Source: Amphiduros pacificus (lineage: Eukaryota; Annelida; Polychaeta; Phyllodocida; Hesionidae). Taken from it: a stretch of 64,000 nt of DNA. The first letter of the stretch is position 1. Every line of letters starts with the position of its first letter. The stretch lies in NCBI GenBank assembly GCA_949316495.1, contig OX439009.1, positions 12,985,201 through 13,049,200 on the forward strand, written 5' to 3'. A program made the translations under genes and the position numbers. The notes below the pieces were generated by a model. That model had not been told where the DNA came from, made no database searches, and worked only from the letters and a program-made list of their open reading frames with translations. Positions 11,619 through 24,283 of this stretch are shown in pieces.

Positions 11619-12193
11619 CCCGGGGGGGGTACTCTCATAGTCAGCGTTACCGGGGAAGCTGGGCTAAATAGGGTCCTTTTCGCTGATATTTTCCCTAAAA
11701 CAGGTTAAGATATTTCATCATTTTCCCTAAAACAGGGTACTATTTTTTCAAATTTCTCCCTAAAACAGGGATCACAATCCCCCTTTCCAAATCTCCCCCT
11801 TCTGCATCATTCCTAAATGAGGGTATAAAAAATTCAGCTAGTCCTAAATCAGGGTACCAATAATGATAGAATATTTCCCTAAATCTGGCTCTGGGGTTTT
11901 CAGTTCCATCCGGGTTGAGATATTTTATCATTTTCCCTAAAACAGGGTACTGTTTTTCAAATTTCTCCCTAAAACAGGGATCACAATCCCCTTTTCCAAA
12001 TCTCCTCCTTCTGCATCATCCCTAAATGAGGGTATCAAAAATTCAGCTAGTCCTAAATCAGGGTACCAAATTTCAGCTAGTCCTAAATCAGGGTACCAAT
12101 AATGATAGAATATTTCCCTAATTCAGGCTCTGGGGTTTTCAGTTCCATCCCAGCCTCCGCGGGTTAAAATCATGAGAGTACCCCCCCCCCGGG
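11619..12193 (+). mobile_element. Small non-autonomous DNA transposon (MITE-like), copy 2
   Basis: Same element, terminal repeats and flanking TCCCTCAC as copy 1, one C shorter in the right-end homopolymer. It moved here by segmental duplication, not by a new insertion, because the flanks are the same. Confidence 0.82.
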
Positions 12194-14738
12194 TCCCTCA
12201 CCTGTGCAGCTGTCTCTCAATTGTGTAGCTATCTCACCTATGCAGCCATCCCTCACCTATACAGCTATCTCTCACATGTGCAGCTGTCTCTCACTTGTGC
12301 AACTACCACGTGTGCAGCTGTCATTCAGTTGTGCAGTTGTCTCTCACTGTTGTAACTATCTCTCACCATGTGCAGCTATCTCTCACCATGTGCAGCTATC
12401 TCTCCCTATGTGCAGCTATCCCTCACATGTGCAGCTGTCTCTCACTTGTGCAACTACCACGTGTGCAGCTGTCATTCAGTTGTGCAGTTGTCTCTCACTG
12501 TTGTAACTATCTCTCACCATGTGCAGCTATCTCTCACCATGTGCAGCTATCTCTCCCCATGTGCAGCTATCCCTCACATGTGCAGCTGTCTCTCACTTGT
12601 GCAACTACCACGTGTGCAGCTGTCATTCAGTTGTGCAGTTATCTCTCACTGTTGTAACTATTTCTCACCATGTGCATTTATCTCTCCCCATGTGCAGCTA
12701 TCTCTCCCCATGTGCAGCTATCTCTCCCCATGTGCAGCTATCTCTCCCCATGTGCAGCTATCTATCACCATGTGCAGCTGTCTCTCCCCATGTGCAGCTA
12801 TCTCTCCCCATGTGCAGCTATCTCTCCCCATGTGCAGCTATCTCTCCCCATGTGCAGCTATCTCTCACCATGTGCAGCTATCTCTCCCCATGTGCAGCTA
12901 TCTATCACCATGTGCAGCTGTCTCTCCCCATGTGCAGCTATCTCTCCCCATGTGCAGCTATCTCTCCCCATGTGCAGCTATCTCTCCCCATGTGCAGCTA
13001 TCTCTCACCATGTGCAGCTATCTCTTACCATGTGCAGCTATCTCTCAAACTGAGCAGCTATCTCTCACCATGTGCAGCTATCTCTCTCCATGTGGAGCTA
13101 TCTCTCCCCATGTGCAGCTATCTCTCACCGTGTGCAGCTATCTCTCCCCATGTACAGCTATCTCTCACCATGTGCAGCTATCTCTCACCATGTGCAGCTA
13201 TCTCTCCCCATGTGAAGCTATCTCTCCCCATGTGCAGCTATCTCTCACCATGTGCAGCTATCTCTCAAACTGTGGAGCTGTCTCTCAGTATGTGGAGCTG
13301 TCTCTCCCCATGTGCAGCTATCTCTTACCATGTGCAGCTATCTCTCAAACTGAGCAGTTATCTCTCACCATGTGCAGCTATCTCTCCCCATGTGGAGCTA
13401 TCTCTCCCCATGTGCAGCTATCTCTCACCGTGTGCAGCTGTCTCTCCCCATGTGCAGCTTTCTCTCCCCATGTGCAGCTATCTCTCACCATATGCAGCTA
13501 TCTCTTACCATGTGCTGCTATCTCTCAATCTGAGCAGTTATCTCTCACCATGTGCAGCTATCTCTCCCCATGTGGAGCTATCTCTCCCTATGTGCAGCTA
13601 TCTCTCACCTTGTGCAGCTATCTCTCCCCATGTACAGCTATCTCTCACCATGTGCAGCTATCTCTCACCATGTGCAGCTATCTCTCCCAATGTGCAGCTA
13701 TCTCTCCCCATGTGCAGCTATCTCTCAAACTGTGCAGCTATCTCTCAGTATGTGAAGCTGTCTCTCCCCATGTGCAGCTATCTTTTACCATGTGCAGCTA
13801 TCTCTCCCCATGTGGAGCTATCTCTCCCTATGTGCAGCTATCTCTCACCGTATGCAGCTATCTCTCCCCATGTACAGCTATCTCTCACCATGTGCAGCTA
13901 TCTCTCACCATGTGCAGCTATCTCTCCCAATGTGCAGCTATCTCTCCCCATGTGCAGCTATCTCTCAAACTGAGCAGCTATCTCTCACCATGTGCAGCTA
14001 TCTCTCCTCATGTGGAGCTATCTCTCCCCATGTGCAGCTGTCTCTCACCGTGTGCAGCTATCTCTCCCTATGTGCAGCTATCTCTCCCCATGTGCAGCTA
14101 TCTCTCACCATGTGCAGCTATATCTCAAAATGTGTAGCTATCTCTTACCATGTGCAGCTGTCTCTCACCATGTGCAGCTATCTCTCACCATGTGCAGCTA
14201 TCTCTTACCATGTGCAGCTATCTCTCACCATGTGCAGCTATCTCTCACCATGTGCAGCTATCTCTCCCCATGTGCAGCTATCTCTCACCATGTGCAGCTG
14301 TCTCACCATGTGCAGCTGTCTCTCCCACAGCTATCTTTTATTTATACAGCTATCTCTTATTTATACAGCTATCTCTTATTTATACAGTTATCTCTTATTT
14401 ATGCAGCTATCTCTTATTTATGCAGCTATCTCTTATTTGTGCAGCTATTTTTCATGTCTCAATACAGCTATCTCTCAGTTATGCAGCTATCTCTTATTTA
14501 TGCAGCTATCTCTTATTTATGCAGCTATCTCTTGCTATTGTAGCAGTCTATCACTTGCTATCTCTTATTCATGCAGCTATCTCTTATTTATACAGCTATA
14601 TCTTATTCATGCAGCTATCTCTTATTATGCAGATATCTCTTATTTATGCAGCTATATCTTATTTATGCAGCTATCTCTGATTTATGCAGCTATCTCTTAT
14701 TTGTGCAGCTATCTCTCAGTTATGCAGCTATCTCTTAT
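12194..14738 (+). repeat. 20-bp minisatellite, copy 2
   Basis: Same array as at 5129-7803 with about 130 bp net loss. It produces stop-free frames of 589 codons (12368-14137) and 484 codons (12519-13973). The internal order of variant units is largely kept, showing recent common origin with copy 1. Confidence 0.95.
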
Positions 14739-15006
14739 AAAAATATCCGCATTTCACCCATATAGACCCCTTTGTGCAAAACCTTGTAGGGCCTCAATAA
14801 GTAGGTCAATAAATAGGTCAATTTACCGATGGTTGAAAACAAAGCTCTAATACAGAAATATAGGCATATTGGAGGTAATTCTCATTTCTAATGTAATTGT
14901 GACAACAAATAACTGATAATTGTGCCATTCATAATATGCTAAAAGCGCAACCCTTCACATAAACTTGCAAAACAAAAGTGAAGTGGAGATTAGTTTAGTG
15001 TCATTT

Positions 15007-15020
15007 CCACCAGAGGGCAG
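15007..15020 (+). promoter_or_regulatory. CTCF-like core site (copy 2)
   Basis: Identical CCACCAGAGGGCAG carried by duplication copy 2. Copy 3 has lost this segment. Confidence 0.5.
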
Positions 15021-15445
15021 GCAACGTGGTGACGGAACAGCGAGATCAACACACTCTTATCAGTGGCGAATTTTGTCGCGGCCAATACCTCATATAGCAA
15101 CTTTTTTTCTTTTTTTTTCAAATCTCGTCACCCTTCCTCTCTGATCACGTTCATGCTTTTTTTATATATGTATGTAAACAGTTATAAAGATGTCCGTGAA
15201 GCTCGTCCCACATTCACTTTCGTCCCATATTCGTCCCACATTCGTCCCACATTCGTCCCACATTCGTCCCATATTCGGTTTGTCAATTTTTGGCCCGTAT
15301 ACCCATCAGACTATAACAGGAAGGTCAAGATCTTTCTGGGGGGACCCCTTTAAAGGTCAGAGGCCTTTAAAAAGGTCAGGGCCCTTTTACCCTGACAAAC
15401 ATATAAAATATAAGCGCGAAAAGAAAGAGAAGACTAAAGTGACGA

Positions 15446-17582
15446 GATGCCGATTTTCGCCGTTAAATTCCCCCCTTTTTTCAATTGGAATATTAAGCTA
15501 GGGGCGTCTATGATTTTTTTTAACCAAAACCATTTTGGTGCGAGACCGGTTTTGATATGCTAGAGACCCGTAAATCGGAGAAAACCTGGAATTTTACCCA
15601 TTTTTTTGTGTTTGGGTACCCGGATGCTGATTTTCGCCGTTAAATTCCCCCCTTTTATCAATTGGAATATTAAGCTAGGGGGGTCTATGATTTTTCTGAA
15701 CCAAAACCATTTTGGTGCGAGACCGGTTTTAATATGCTAGAGACCCGTAAATCGGGGAAAAACGGTGCACTTCATAAAAAAAATTTATGTTCAAGTACCT
15801 GGATGCCGATTTTCGCCGTTAAATTCCCCCCTTTTTTCAATTGGAATATTAAGCTAGGGGGGTCTATGATTTTTTTTAACCAAAACCATTTTGGTGCGAG
15901 ACCGGTTTTGATATGCTAGAGACCCGTAAATCGGAGAAAACCTGGAATTTTACCCATTTTTTTATGTTTGGGTACCCGGATGCCGATTTTCGCCGTTAAA
16001 TTCCCCCCTTTTTTCAATTGGAATATTAAGCTAGGGGGGTCTATGATTTTTTTTAACCAAAACCATTTTGGTGCGAGACCGGTTTTAATATGCTAGAGAC
16101 CCGTAAATCGGAGAAAACCTGGAATTTTACCCATTTTTTTGTGTTTGGGTACCCGGATGCCGATTTTCGCCGTTAAATTCCCCCCTTTTTTCAATTGGAA
16201 TATTAAGCTAGGGGGGTCTATGATTTTTTTTAACCAAAACCATTTTGGTGCGAGACCGGTTTTAATATGCTAGAGACCCGTAAATCGGAGAAAACCTGGA
16301 ATTTTACCCATTTTTTTGTGTTTGGGTACCCGGATGCCGATTTTCGCCGTTAAATTCCCCCCTTTTTTCAATTGGAATATTAAGCTAGGGGGGTCTATGA
16401 TTTTTCTGAACCAAAACCATTTTGGTGCGAGACCGGTTTTAATATGCTAGAGACCCGTAAATCGGAGAAAACTTGGAATTTTACCCATTTTTTTGTGTTT
16501 GGATACCCGGATGCCGATTTTTGCCGTTAAATTCCCCCTTTTTTTCAATTGGAATATTAAGCTAGGGGGGTCTATGATTTTTCTGAACCAAAACCATTTT
16601 GGTGCGAGACCGGTTTTAATATGCTAGAGACCCGTAAATCGGGGAAAAACGGTGCACTTCATAAAAAAAATTTATGTTCAAGTACCTGGATGCCGATTTT
16701 CGCCGTTAAATTCCCCCCTTTTTTCAATTGGAATATTAAGCTAGGGGGGTCTATGATTTTTTTTAACCAAAACCATTTTGGTGCGAGACCGGTTTTGATA
16801 TGCTAGAGACCCGTAAATCGGAGAAAACCTGGAATTTTACCCATTTTTTTATGTTTGGGTACCCGGATGCCGATTTTCGCCGTTAAATTCCCCCCTTTTT
16901 TCAATTGGAATATTAAGCTAGGGGGGTCTATGATTTTTTTTAACCAAAACCATTTTGGTGCGAGACCGGTTTTGATATGCTAGAGACCCGTAAATCGGAG
17001 AAAACCTGGAATTTTACCCATTTTTTTGTGTTTGGGTACCCGGATGCCGATTTTCGCCGTTAAATTCCCCCCTTTTTTCAATTGGAATATTAAGCTAGGG
17101 GGGTCTATGATTTTTTTTAACCAAAACCATTTTGGTGCGAGACCGGTTTTAATATGCTAGAGACCCGTAAATCGGAGAAAACCTGGAATTTTACCCATTT
17201 TTTTGTGTTTGGGTACCCGGATGCCGATTTTCGCCGTTAAATTCCCCCCTTTTTTCAATTGGAATATTAAGCTAGGGGGGTCTATGATTTTTCTGAACCA
17301 AAACCATTTTGGTGCGAGACCGGTTTTAATATGCTAGAGACCCGTAAATCGGAGAAAACTTGGAATTTTACCCATTTTTTTGTGTTTGGATACCCGGATG
17401 CCGATTTTCGCCGTTAAATTCCCCCTTTTTTTCAATTGGAATATTAAGCTAGGGGGGTCTATGATTTTTCTGAACCAAAACCATTTTGGTGCGAGACCGG
17501 TTTTAATATGCTAGAGACCCGTAAATCGGGGAAAAACGGTGCACTTCATAAAAAAAATTTATGTTCAAGTACCTGGATGCCG
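15446..17582 (+). repeat. 177-bp satellite array, copy 2, about 12 units
   Basis: Same unit as at 8511. The GTGCACTTCATAAAA unit type recurs at about 15734, 16621 and 17508, an exact 887-bp step, so the array has a five-unit higher-order repeat. Confidence 0.95.
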
Positions 17583-18571
17583 ATTCCATGGTGTTGTCAT
17601 TCCATTTTGTATAAAACGATACTTTCACATACTTTAAGTATGTCAATGTATTGCAATACGAAGTTGATATACATGACTGAATTTCAGATCCAAAATATGT
17701 GTGATATGACATGTCTATTTTGGTCATGCTGGGAATAGACAACCTATTCGTAAATAGGTTGAAATATGAGTTTGAATTTATTCAAGATTCCTCATAAACT
17801 CTCTTATGACTGAATTGTAAATCAAATATCTTGTTAGACTTAAAGGCGCTTAAAAAATAGTTTGGGGGTATCCTGTGAATAATGGTACATTATTATATGT
17901 CTGGAGGCTTATAACGTGCAGAAGTACAAAACACACAAAAAAAATTCAGCATGTTAACTATGACTTTACTAAGTGCATTTCACCCCAAGAATTCACAGAA
18001 GGATATTAAAAAGAATACATTTCATCCTTCCTCAGAGAATGTGAGGTCCTATCTAAATACCCCAAAAATGAGATTTCATGGAATTTAATTATCACCATGA
18101 TAATGAAAAACTAAATGTTGAGGAAAATAAGAGTGTTGTCCTTATCAACCAAAACATTTTGAAAATTATGTGCAATTTCTGTTATTATGTAATTTACAAA
18201 ATTTGGGCACTTTATCTCTACAAGGTCATTGGGTATATTAATGCACATGGGCTCTCTTCAACTAATTATCACTGTAAATCCAAAAGTCTGATTATATTAT
18301 CAACTTTGAAAATGCGAAGTAATTTTGTCCTTTTTTGTGGCTGTTATAATTGCTTAAAGTGGCTTTATTTCAAGAATGAAATTGCTAAATTTTAAATCGG
18401 TAAAATTTCCCCCAGAAATACACATACATTTTATTTTTAAATTTAGAGATACAAACAAATGTCAGACTAAATTTAATAAGAATAAAACAATGAAACTTGA
18501 TTAATCTGAAGTCAAAATAAAAATCCCTTAGATCTTCCGATAGAAACGAATATATTATACTAAAAACCAAC

Positions 18572-18698
18572 ATGAAGACCTATGGGGACAGGGCTTTTTC
18601 GGTATATGCGCCCAAAACATGGAATGGATTACCTTTATCTGTAAAAGATGCAAAAACACTAGAAATCTTCAAATCATTATTATCAAAGATACATACAG
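18572..18698 (+). mobile_element. LINE ORF2 C-terminal remnant (copy 3)
   Basis: Same LINE tail fragment as at 3684, carried by duplication copy 3, which still includes this part. Confidence 0.75.
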
Positions 18699-19641
18699 TT
18701 GCCATCATGTTATCCAGCAGGATCCTCTGCCAAACTACATTGTCTCATTCAAAAAATCTTGACATTTCTGCATACCAAGCATGAAGTTTCTCCTGTAAGC
18801 GATTACTGAGAAATGCTCCACACAAACTTTGTGACCTCAAGGTCACTGCATTAAGGTCAACGGGTGCAGGGGCAAAACAAAACTGCATTAAGGTCAACAG
18901 GTGCAGGGGCAAAACAAAACTGACAGTGCACAACTTGGTGTTGACCAAAAGTCATTAGCCTGTCAGACATTCGTGATGTTTTATCATAAAGTCCGGCCAA
19001 GTATAACATTCCACCTGTCTATTTGTCTGCCACCATGTCAAACCTGGGGCGTTTCAACGTTTTTCATATCGAATATCGCTACAGATATACTTTTGTGCCC
19101 ATCCACCATGTTTTCTTTCTGTGGGCTCTGCAGGTCAATCCAGTCCCATTAATAAGATATGCACATTAAACGCTCACCTTCTATGAATTTGAGTCAAAAT
19201 CTTTTGGTGAACACTGACAACTACACCTTGTGGTTTGCCAAGTATGCCCAATATTTAGTATCTCCAGTTCATTATTCATGAGATATGGCCTGAACAATAA
19301 TTCTAGGGTCAAGGTCACAGTAACGAGGTCAAATGTCAAATCTGTAAAAAATGTATATGATGCTCGATATAGTGTTAATGTATAACAGTTATAAAGATGT
19401 CCGTGAAGCTCGTCCCACATTCACTTTCGTCCCATATTCGTCCCACATTCGTCCCACATTCGTCCCATATTCGGTTTGTCAATTTTTGGCCCGTATACCC
19501 ATCAGACTATAACAGGAAGGTCAAGATCTTTCTGGGGGGACCCCTTTAAAGGTCAGAGGCCTTTAAAAAGGTCAGGGCCCTTTTACCCTGACAAACATAT
19601 AAAACATAAGCGCGAAAAGAAAGAGAAGACTAAAGTGACGA

Positions 19642-21100
19642 GATGCCGATTTTCGCCGTTAAATTCCCCCCTTTTTTCAATTGGAATATTAAGCTAGGGG
19701 GGTCTATGATTTTTCTGAACCAAAACCATTTTGGTGCGAGACCGGTTTTAATATGCTAGAGACCCGTAAATCGGAGAAAACTTGGAATTTTACCCATTTT
19801 TTTGTGTTTGGATACCCGGATGCGGATTTTCGCCGTTAAATTCCCCCTTTTTTTTCAATTGGAATATTAAGCTAGGGGGGTCTATGATTTTTCTGAACCA
19901 AAACCATTTTGGTGCGAGACCGGTTTTAATATGCTAGAGACCCGTAAATCGGGGAAAAACGGTGCACTTCATAAAAAAAATTTATGTTCAAGTACCTGAA
20001 TGCCGATTTTCGCCGTTAAATTCCCCCCTTTTTTCAATTGGAATATTAAGCTAGGGGGGTCTATGATTTTTTTTAACCAAAACCATTTTGGTGCGAGACC
20101 GGTTTTGATATGCTAGAGACCCGTAAATCGGAGAAAACCTGGAATTTTACCCATTTTTTTGTGTTTGGGTACCCGGATGCCGATTTTCGCCGTTAAATTC
20201 CCCCCTTTTTTCAATTGGAATATTAAGCTAGGGGGGTCTATGATTTTTCTGAACCAAAACCATTTTGGTGCGAGACCGGTTTTAATATGCTAGAGACCCG
20301 TAAATCGGAGAAAACTTGGAATTTTACCCATTTTTTTGTGTTTGGATACCCGGATGCCGATTTTCGCCGTTAAATTCCCCCCTTTTTTCAATTGGAATAT
20401 TAAGCTAGGGGGGTCTATGATTTTTCTGAACCAAAACCATTTTGGTGCGAGACCGGTTTTAATATGCTAGAGACCCGTAAATCGGGGAAAAACGGTGCAC
20501 TTCATAAAAAAAATTTATGTTCAAGTACCTGGATGCCGATTTTCGCCGTTAAATTCCCCCCTTTTTTCAATTGGAATATTAAGCTAGGGGGGTCTATGAT
20601 TTTTCTGAACCAAAACCATTTTGGTGCGAGACCGGTTTTGATATGCTAGAGACCCGTAAATCAGAGAAAACTTGGAATTTTACCCATTTTTTTGTGTTTG
20701 GATACCCGGATGCCGATTTTCGCCGTTAAATTCCCCCTTTTTTTCAATTGGAATATTAAGCTAGGGGGGTCTATGATTTTTCTGAACCAAAACCATTTTG
20801 GTGCGAGACCGGTTTTGATGTGCTAGAGACCCGTAAAACGGAGAAAACGGTTGACTTCAAAAAAAAATTTTATGTTTAGGTACCCGGATGCCGATTTTCG
20901 CCGTTAAATTCCCCCCTTTTTTCAATTGGAATATTAAGCTAGGGGGGTCTATGACTTTTTTGAACCAAAACCATTTTGGTGCGAGACCGGTTTTAATATG
21001 CTAGAGACCCGTAAATCGGAGAAAACCTGGAATTTTACCCATTATTTTGTGTTTGGGTACCCGGATGCCGATTTTTCGCCGTTAAATTCCCCCCTTTTTT
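19642..21100 (+). repeat. 177-bp satellite array, copy 3, about 8 units
   Basis: Direct-orientation array that ends abruptly part-way through a unit at the palindrome centre near 21100. It includes a third unit type, GGTTGACTTCAAAAA, near 20850 that is absent from copies 1 and 2 but common in the inverted array. Confidence 0.93.
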
Positions 21101-23345
21101 CGGACATCAAAACCGGTCTCGCATCAAAATGGTTTTGGTTCAGAAAAATCATAGACCCTCCTAGCTTAATATTCCACTTGAAAAAAGGGGGGAATTTAAC
21201 GGCGAAAATCGGCATCTGGGTACCCAAACACAAAAAAATGGGTAAAATTCCAAGTTTTCTCCGATTTTCGGGTCTCTAGCATATTAAAACCGGTCTCGCA
21301 CCAAAATTGTTTTGGTTCAGAAAAATCATAGACCCCCCTAGCTTAATATTCCAATTGAAAAAAGGGGGAATTTAACGGCGAAAATCGGCATCCGGGTACC
21401 CAAACACAAAATAATGGGTAAAATTCCAGGTTTTCTCCGATTTACGGGTCTCTAGCATATTAAAACCAGTCTCGCACCAAAATGGTTTTAGTTCAAAAAA
21501 GTCATAGACCCCCCTAGCTTAATATTCCAATTGAAAAAAGGGGGGAATTTAACGGCGAAAATCGGCATCCGGGTACCTAAACATAAAAATATTTTTTGAA
21601 GTTAACCGTTTTCTCTGTTTTACGGGTCTCTAGCACATCAAAACCGGTCTCGCACCAAAATGGTTTTGGTTCAGAAAAATCATAGACCCCCCTAGCTATA
21701 TATTCCAATTGAAAAAAGGGGGAAATTTAACGGCAAAAATCGGCATCCGGGTACCCAAACACAAAAAAATGGGTAAAATTCCAAGTTTTCTCCGATTTAC
21801 GGGTCTCTAGCATATTAAAACCGGTCTCGCACCAAAATGGTTTTGGTTCAGAAAAATCATAGACCCCCCTAGCTTAATATTCCAATTGAAAAAAGGGGGA
21901 AATTTAACGGCGAAAATCGGCATCCGGGTACCCAAACACAAAATAATGGGTAAAATTCCAGGTTTTCTCCGATTTACGGGTCTCTAGCATATTAAAACCG
22001 GTCTCGCACCAAAATGGTTTTGGTTAAAAAAAGTCATAGACCCCCCTAGCTTAATATTCCAATTGAAAAAAGGGGGGAATTTAACGGCGAAAATCGGCAT
22101 CCGGGTACCTAAACATATAATTTTTTTTTGAAGTTAACCGTTTTCTCCGTTTTACGGGTCTCTAGCACATCAAAACCGGTCTCGCACCAAAATGGTTTTG
22201 GTTCAGAAAAATCATAGACCCCCCTAGCTTAATATTCCAATTGAAAAAAGGGGGGAATTTAACGGCAAGGTCAGCATCCGGGTACCCAAACACAAAAAAA
22301 TGGGTAAAATTCCAAGTTTTCTCCGATTTACGGGTCTCTAGCATATTAAAACCGGTCTCGCACCAAAATTGTTTTGGTTCAGAAAAATCATAGACCCCCC
22401 TAGCTTAATATTCCAATTGAAAAAAGGGGGAATTTAACGGCGAAAATCGGCATCCGGGTACCCAAACACAAAATAATGGTTAAAATTCCAGGTTTTCTCC
22501 GATTTACGGGTCTCTAGCATATTAAAACCGGTCTCGCACCAAAATGGTTTTGGTTCAAAAAGTCATAGACCCCCCTAGTTTAATATTCCAATTGAAAAAA
22601 GGGGGGAATTTAACGGCGAAAATCGGCATCCGGGTACCTAAATATAATTTTTTTTTTTGAAGTTAACCGTTTTTTCTGTTTTACGGGTCTCTAGCACATC
22701 AAAACCGGTCTCGCACCAAAATGGTTTTGGTTCAGAAAAATCATAGACCCCCCTAGCTTAATATTCCAATTGAAAAAAGGGGGGAATTTAACGGCGAAAA
22801 TCGGCATCTGGGTACCCAAACACAAAAAAATGGGTAAAATTCCAAGTTTTCTCCGATTTTCGGGTCTCTAGCATATTAAAACCGGTCTCGCACCAAAATT
22901 GTTTTGGTTCAGAAAAATCATAGACCCCCCTAGCTTAATATTCCAATTGAAAAAAGGGGGAATTTAACGGCGAAAATCGGCATCCGGGTACCCAAACACA
23001 AAATAATGGGTAAAATTCCAGGTTTTCTCCGATTTACGGGTCTCTAGCATATTAAAACCGGTCTCGCACCAAAATTGTTTTGGTTCAGAAAAATCATAGA
23101 CCCCACTAGCTTAATATTCCAATTGAAAAAAGGGGGGAATTTAACGGCGAAAATCGGCATCCAGGTACTTGAACATAAATTTTTTTTATGAAGTGCACCG
23201 TTTTTCCCCGATTTACGGGTCTCTAGCATATTAAAACCGGTCTCGCACCAAAATGGTTTTGGTTCAGAAAAATCATAGACCCCCCTAGCTTAATATTCCA
23301 ATTGAAAAAAGGGGGGAATTTAACGGCGAAAATCGGCATCTCGTC
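21101..23345 (-). repeat. 177-bp satellite array in inverted orientation, about 12-13 units
   Basis: Reverse complement of the same satellite. The GAAGTTAACCG unit type recurs at about 21600, 22130 and 22670, a step of roughly 537 bp, so a three-unit higher-order repeat dominates. The outer end carries the inverted flank with the 11-bp repeat. Confidence 0.93.
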
Positions 23346-23602
23346 ACTTTAGTCTTCTCTTTGTTTTCGACCTTATATTTTATATGTTTGTGAGGGTAAA
23401 AGGGCCCTGACCTTTTTAAAGGCCTCTGACCTTTAAAGGGGTCCCCCGAGAAAGATCTTGACCTTCCTGTTATAGTCTGATGGGTATACGGGCCAAAAAT
23501 TGACAAACCGAATATGGGACGAATGTGGGACGAATGTGGGACGAATGTGGGACGAATATGGGACGAAAGTGAATGTGGGACGAGCTTCACGGACATGTTA
23601 TA

Positions 23603-23890
23603 AAGTACTTTTTATTAACATTTAATGGCTGAGATGTTGCATGTACACAATTTTGAATTCTCAAGGTTATTGTGGCAAGGTTAAAGGTCATATTATTATA
23701 AAAGTATGCCAAGGAACAGCTATCACCTTACACATTCTGTACCAAGTTTTAATTTCTTCTTTCTTATGAGTAGTTGCTGAGATATGCTCTGTACAAAATT
23801 TGTGATCACGAGGTCACTGCACTAAGGTCAATGGTGACATAACAAAGATTTAAAGGAATCTGAATCGTCACCTCTGTATCTACCCCTGTA
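23603..23890 (+). repeat. Dispersed AGGTCA-rich repeat copy
   Basis: AAGTACTTTTTATT, GCTGAGATATGCTCTGTACA and ACTGCACTAAGGTCAATGG blocks match copies at 28310-28680 and 57375-57660 with divergence. Class unknown. Confidence 0.65.
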
Positions 23891-23955
23891 TAAAATCTGA
23901 AACATATATTACTGTTTGTGCATAAATTGATATTTGCTTTAAGTCTTGCCACAAG

Positions 23956-24272
23956 AGGCCATGTGCCGTGGCCCAGTTGGTTAGAGCGCCAGCTATCAAC
24001 ACCAGTTCCTCTGTGGTGATCAAAAGGTCTTGGGCTCGATCCCCGGCCATGCCGAGATTGACTTCATGATACAATTTCACACATGAGGGTTAACCCGTTG
24101 TCCTCGTAAATCTGTGACCGGGTGGGTTGTCATGTCGCATGACAATTCAGTGAGGCAGCACTAAATCTGCTACAAGTAGGTCTCATCACGAAATAACTGA
24201 AATGAAATAATGTGATGTAAAACCCCCAAAACCTCAAAGTGATGTAAAACCCCAAACAAACAAACAAACAAA
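23956..24272 (+). mobile_element. tRNA-derived SINE with target-site duplication
   Basis: An A-box TGGCCCAGTTGG (23969-23980) and B-box GGCTCGATCCC (about 24033) stand in the tRNA-like head. The body carries ACCGGGTGGGTTGTCATGTC and GACAATTCAGTGAGGCAGCA, and the tail is (AAAC)n. It is flanked by CTTGCCACAAG at 23945-23955 and 24273-24283, an 11-bp target-site duplication, so both ends are exact. Sister copies are at 32523, 35050 (minus) and 61035 (tail only). Confidence 0.9.
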
Positions 24273-24283
24273 CTTGCCACAAG

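Larger units (their letters stand above)
9761..17582 (+). repeat. Segmental duplication unit, copy 2 (7822 bp)
   Basis: Same content and order as copy 1. The minisatellite part is about 130 bp shorter and the 177-bp satellite part 887 bp longer, which equals five satellite units. Together these account for the whole 756-bp difference in unit length. Single-base markers near 10725 and 11348 are shared with copy 3 rather than copy 1. Confidence 0.95.
17583..21100 (+). repeat. Segmental duplication unit, copy 3, internally deleted
   Basis: Matches copy 2 up to about 19384, then jumps to the sequence equivalent to copy 2 position about 15177. About 3.6 kb is missing: the small DNA transposon, the whole 20-bp minisatellite and the CTCF-like site. 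The join has a few bases of microhomology around GTA/AACAG. The copy then runs into its 177-bp array, which ends at the centre of a large palindrome at about 21100. Confidence 0.92.
19397..23596. repeat. Large palindrome of satellite arms
   Basis: ATGTCCGTGAAGCTCGTCCC at 19397 and its reverse complement ending at 23596 mark the arm ends. The centre, near 21100, has no real spacer: a plus-oriented unit stops and a minus-oriented unit starts mid-unit. Arms are about 1.7 and 2.5 kb, the difference being satellite copy number. Confidence 0.9.

Noticed and set aside
15734-15919. Many 60-codon frames starting MLETRKSGKNGALHK
   Set aside because: They are reading frames of the 177-bp satellite, recurring at the higher-order period, with no sign of selection on protein.
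23960-24050. tRNA gene
   Set aside because: A- and B-boxes are present, but the sequence does not close an acceptor stem. It continues into a SINE body with AAAC tail and target duplications.
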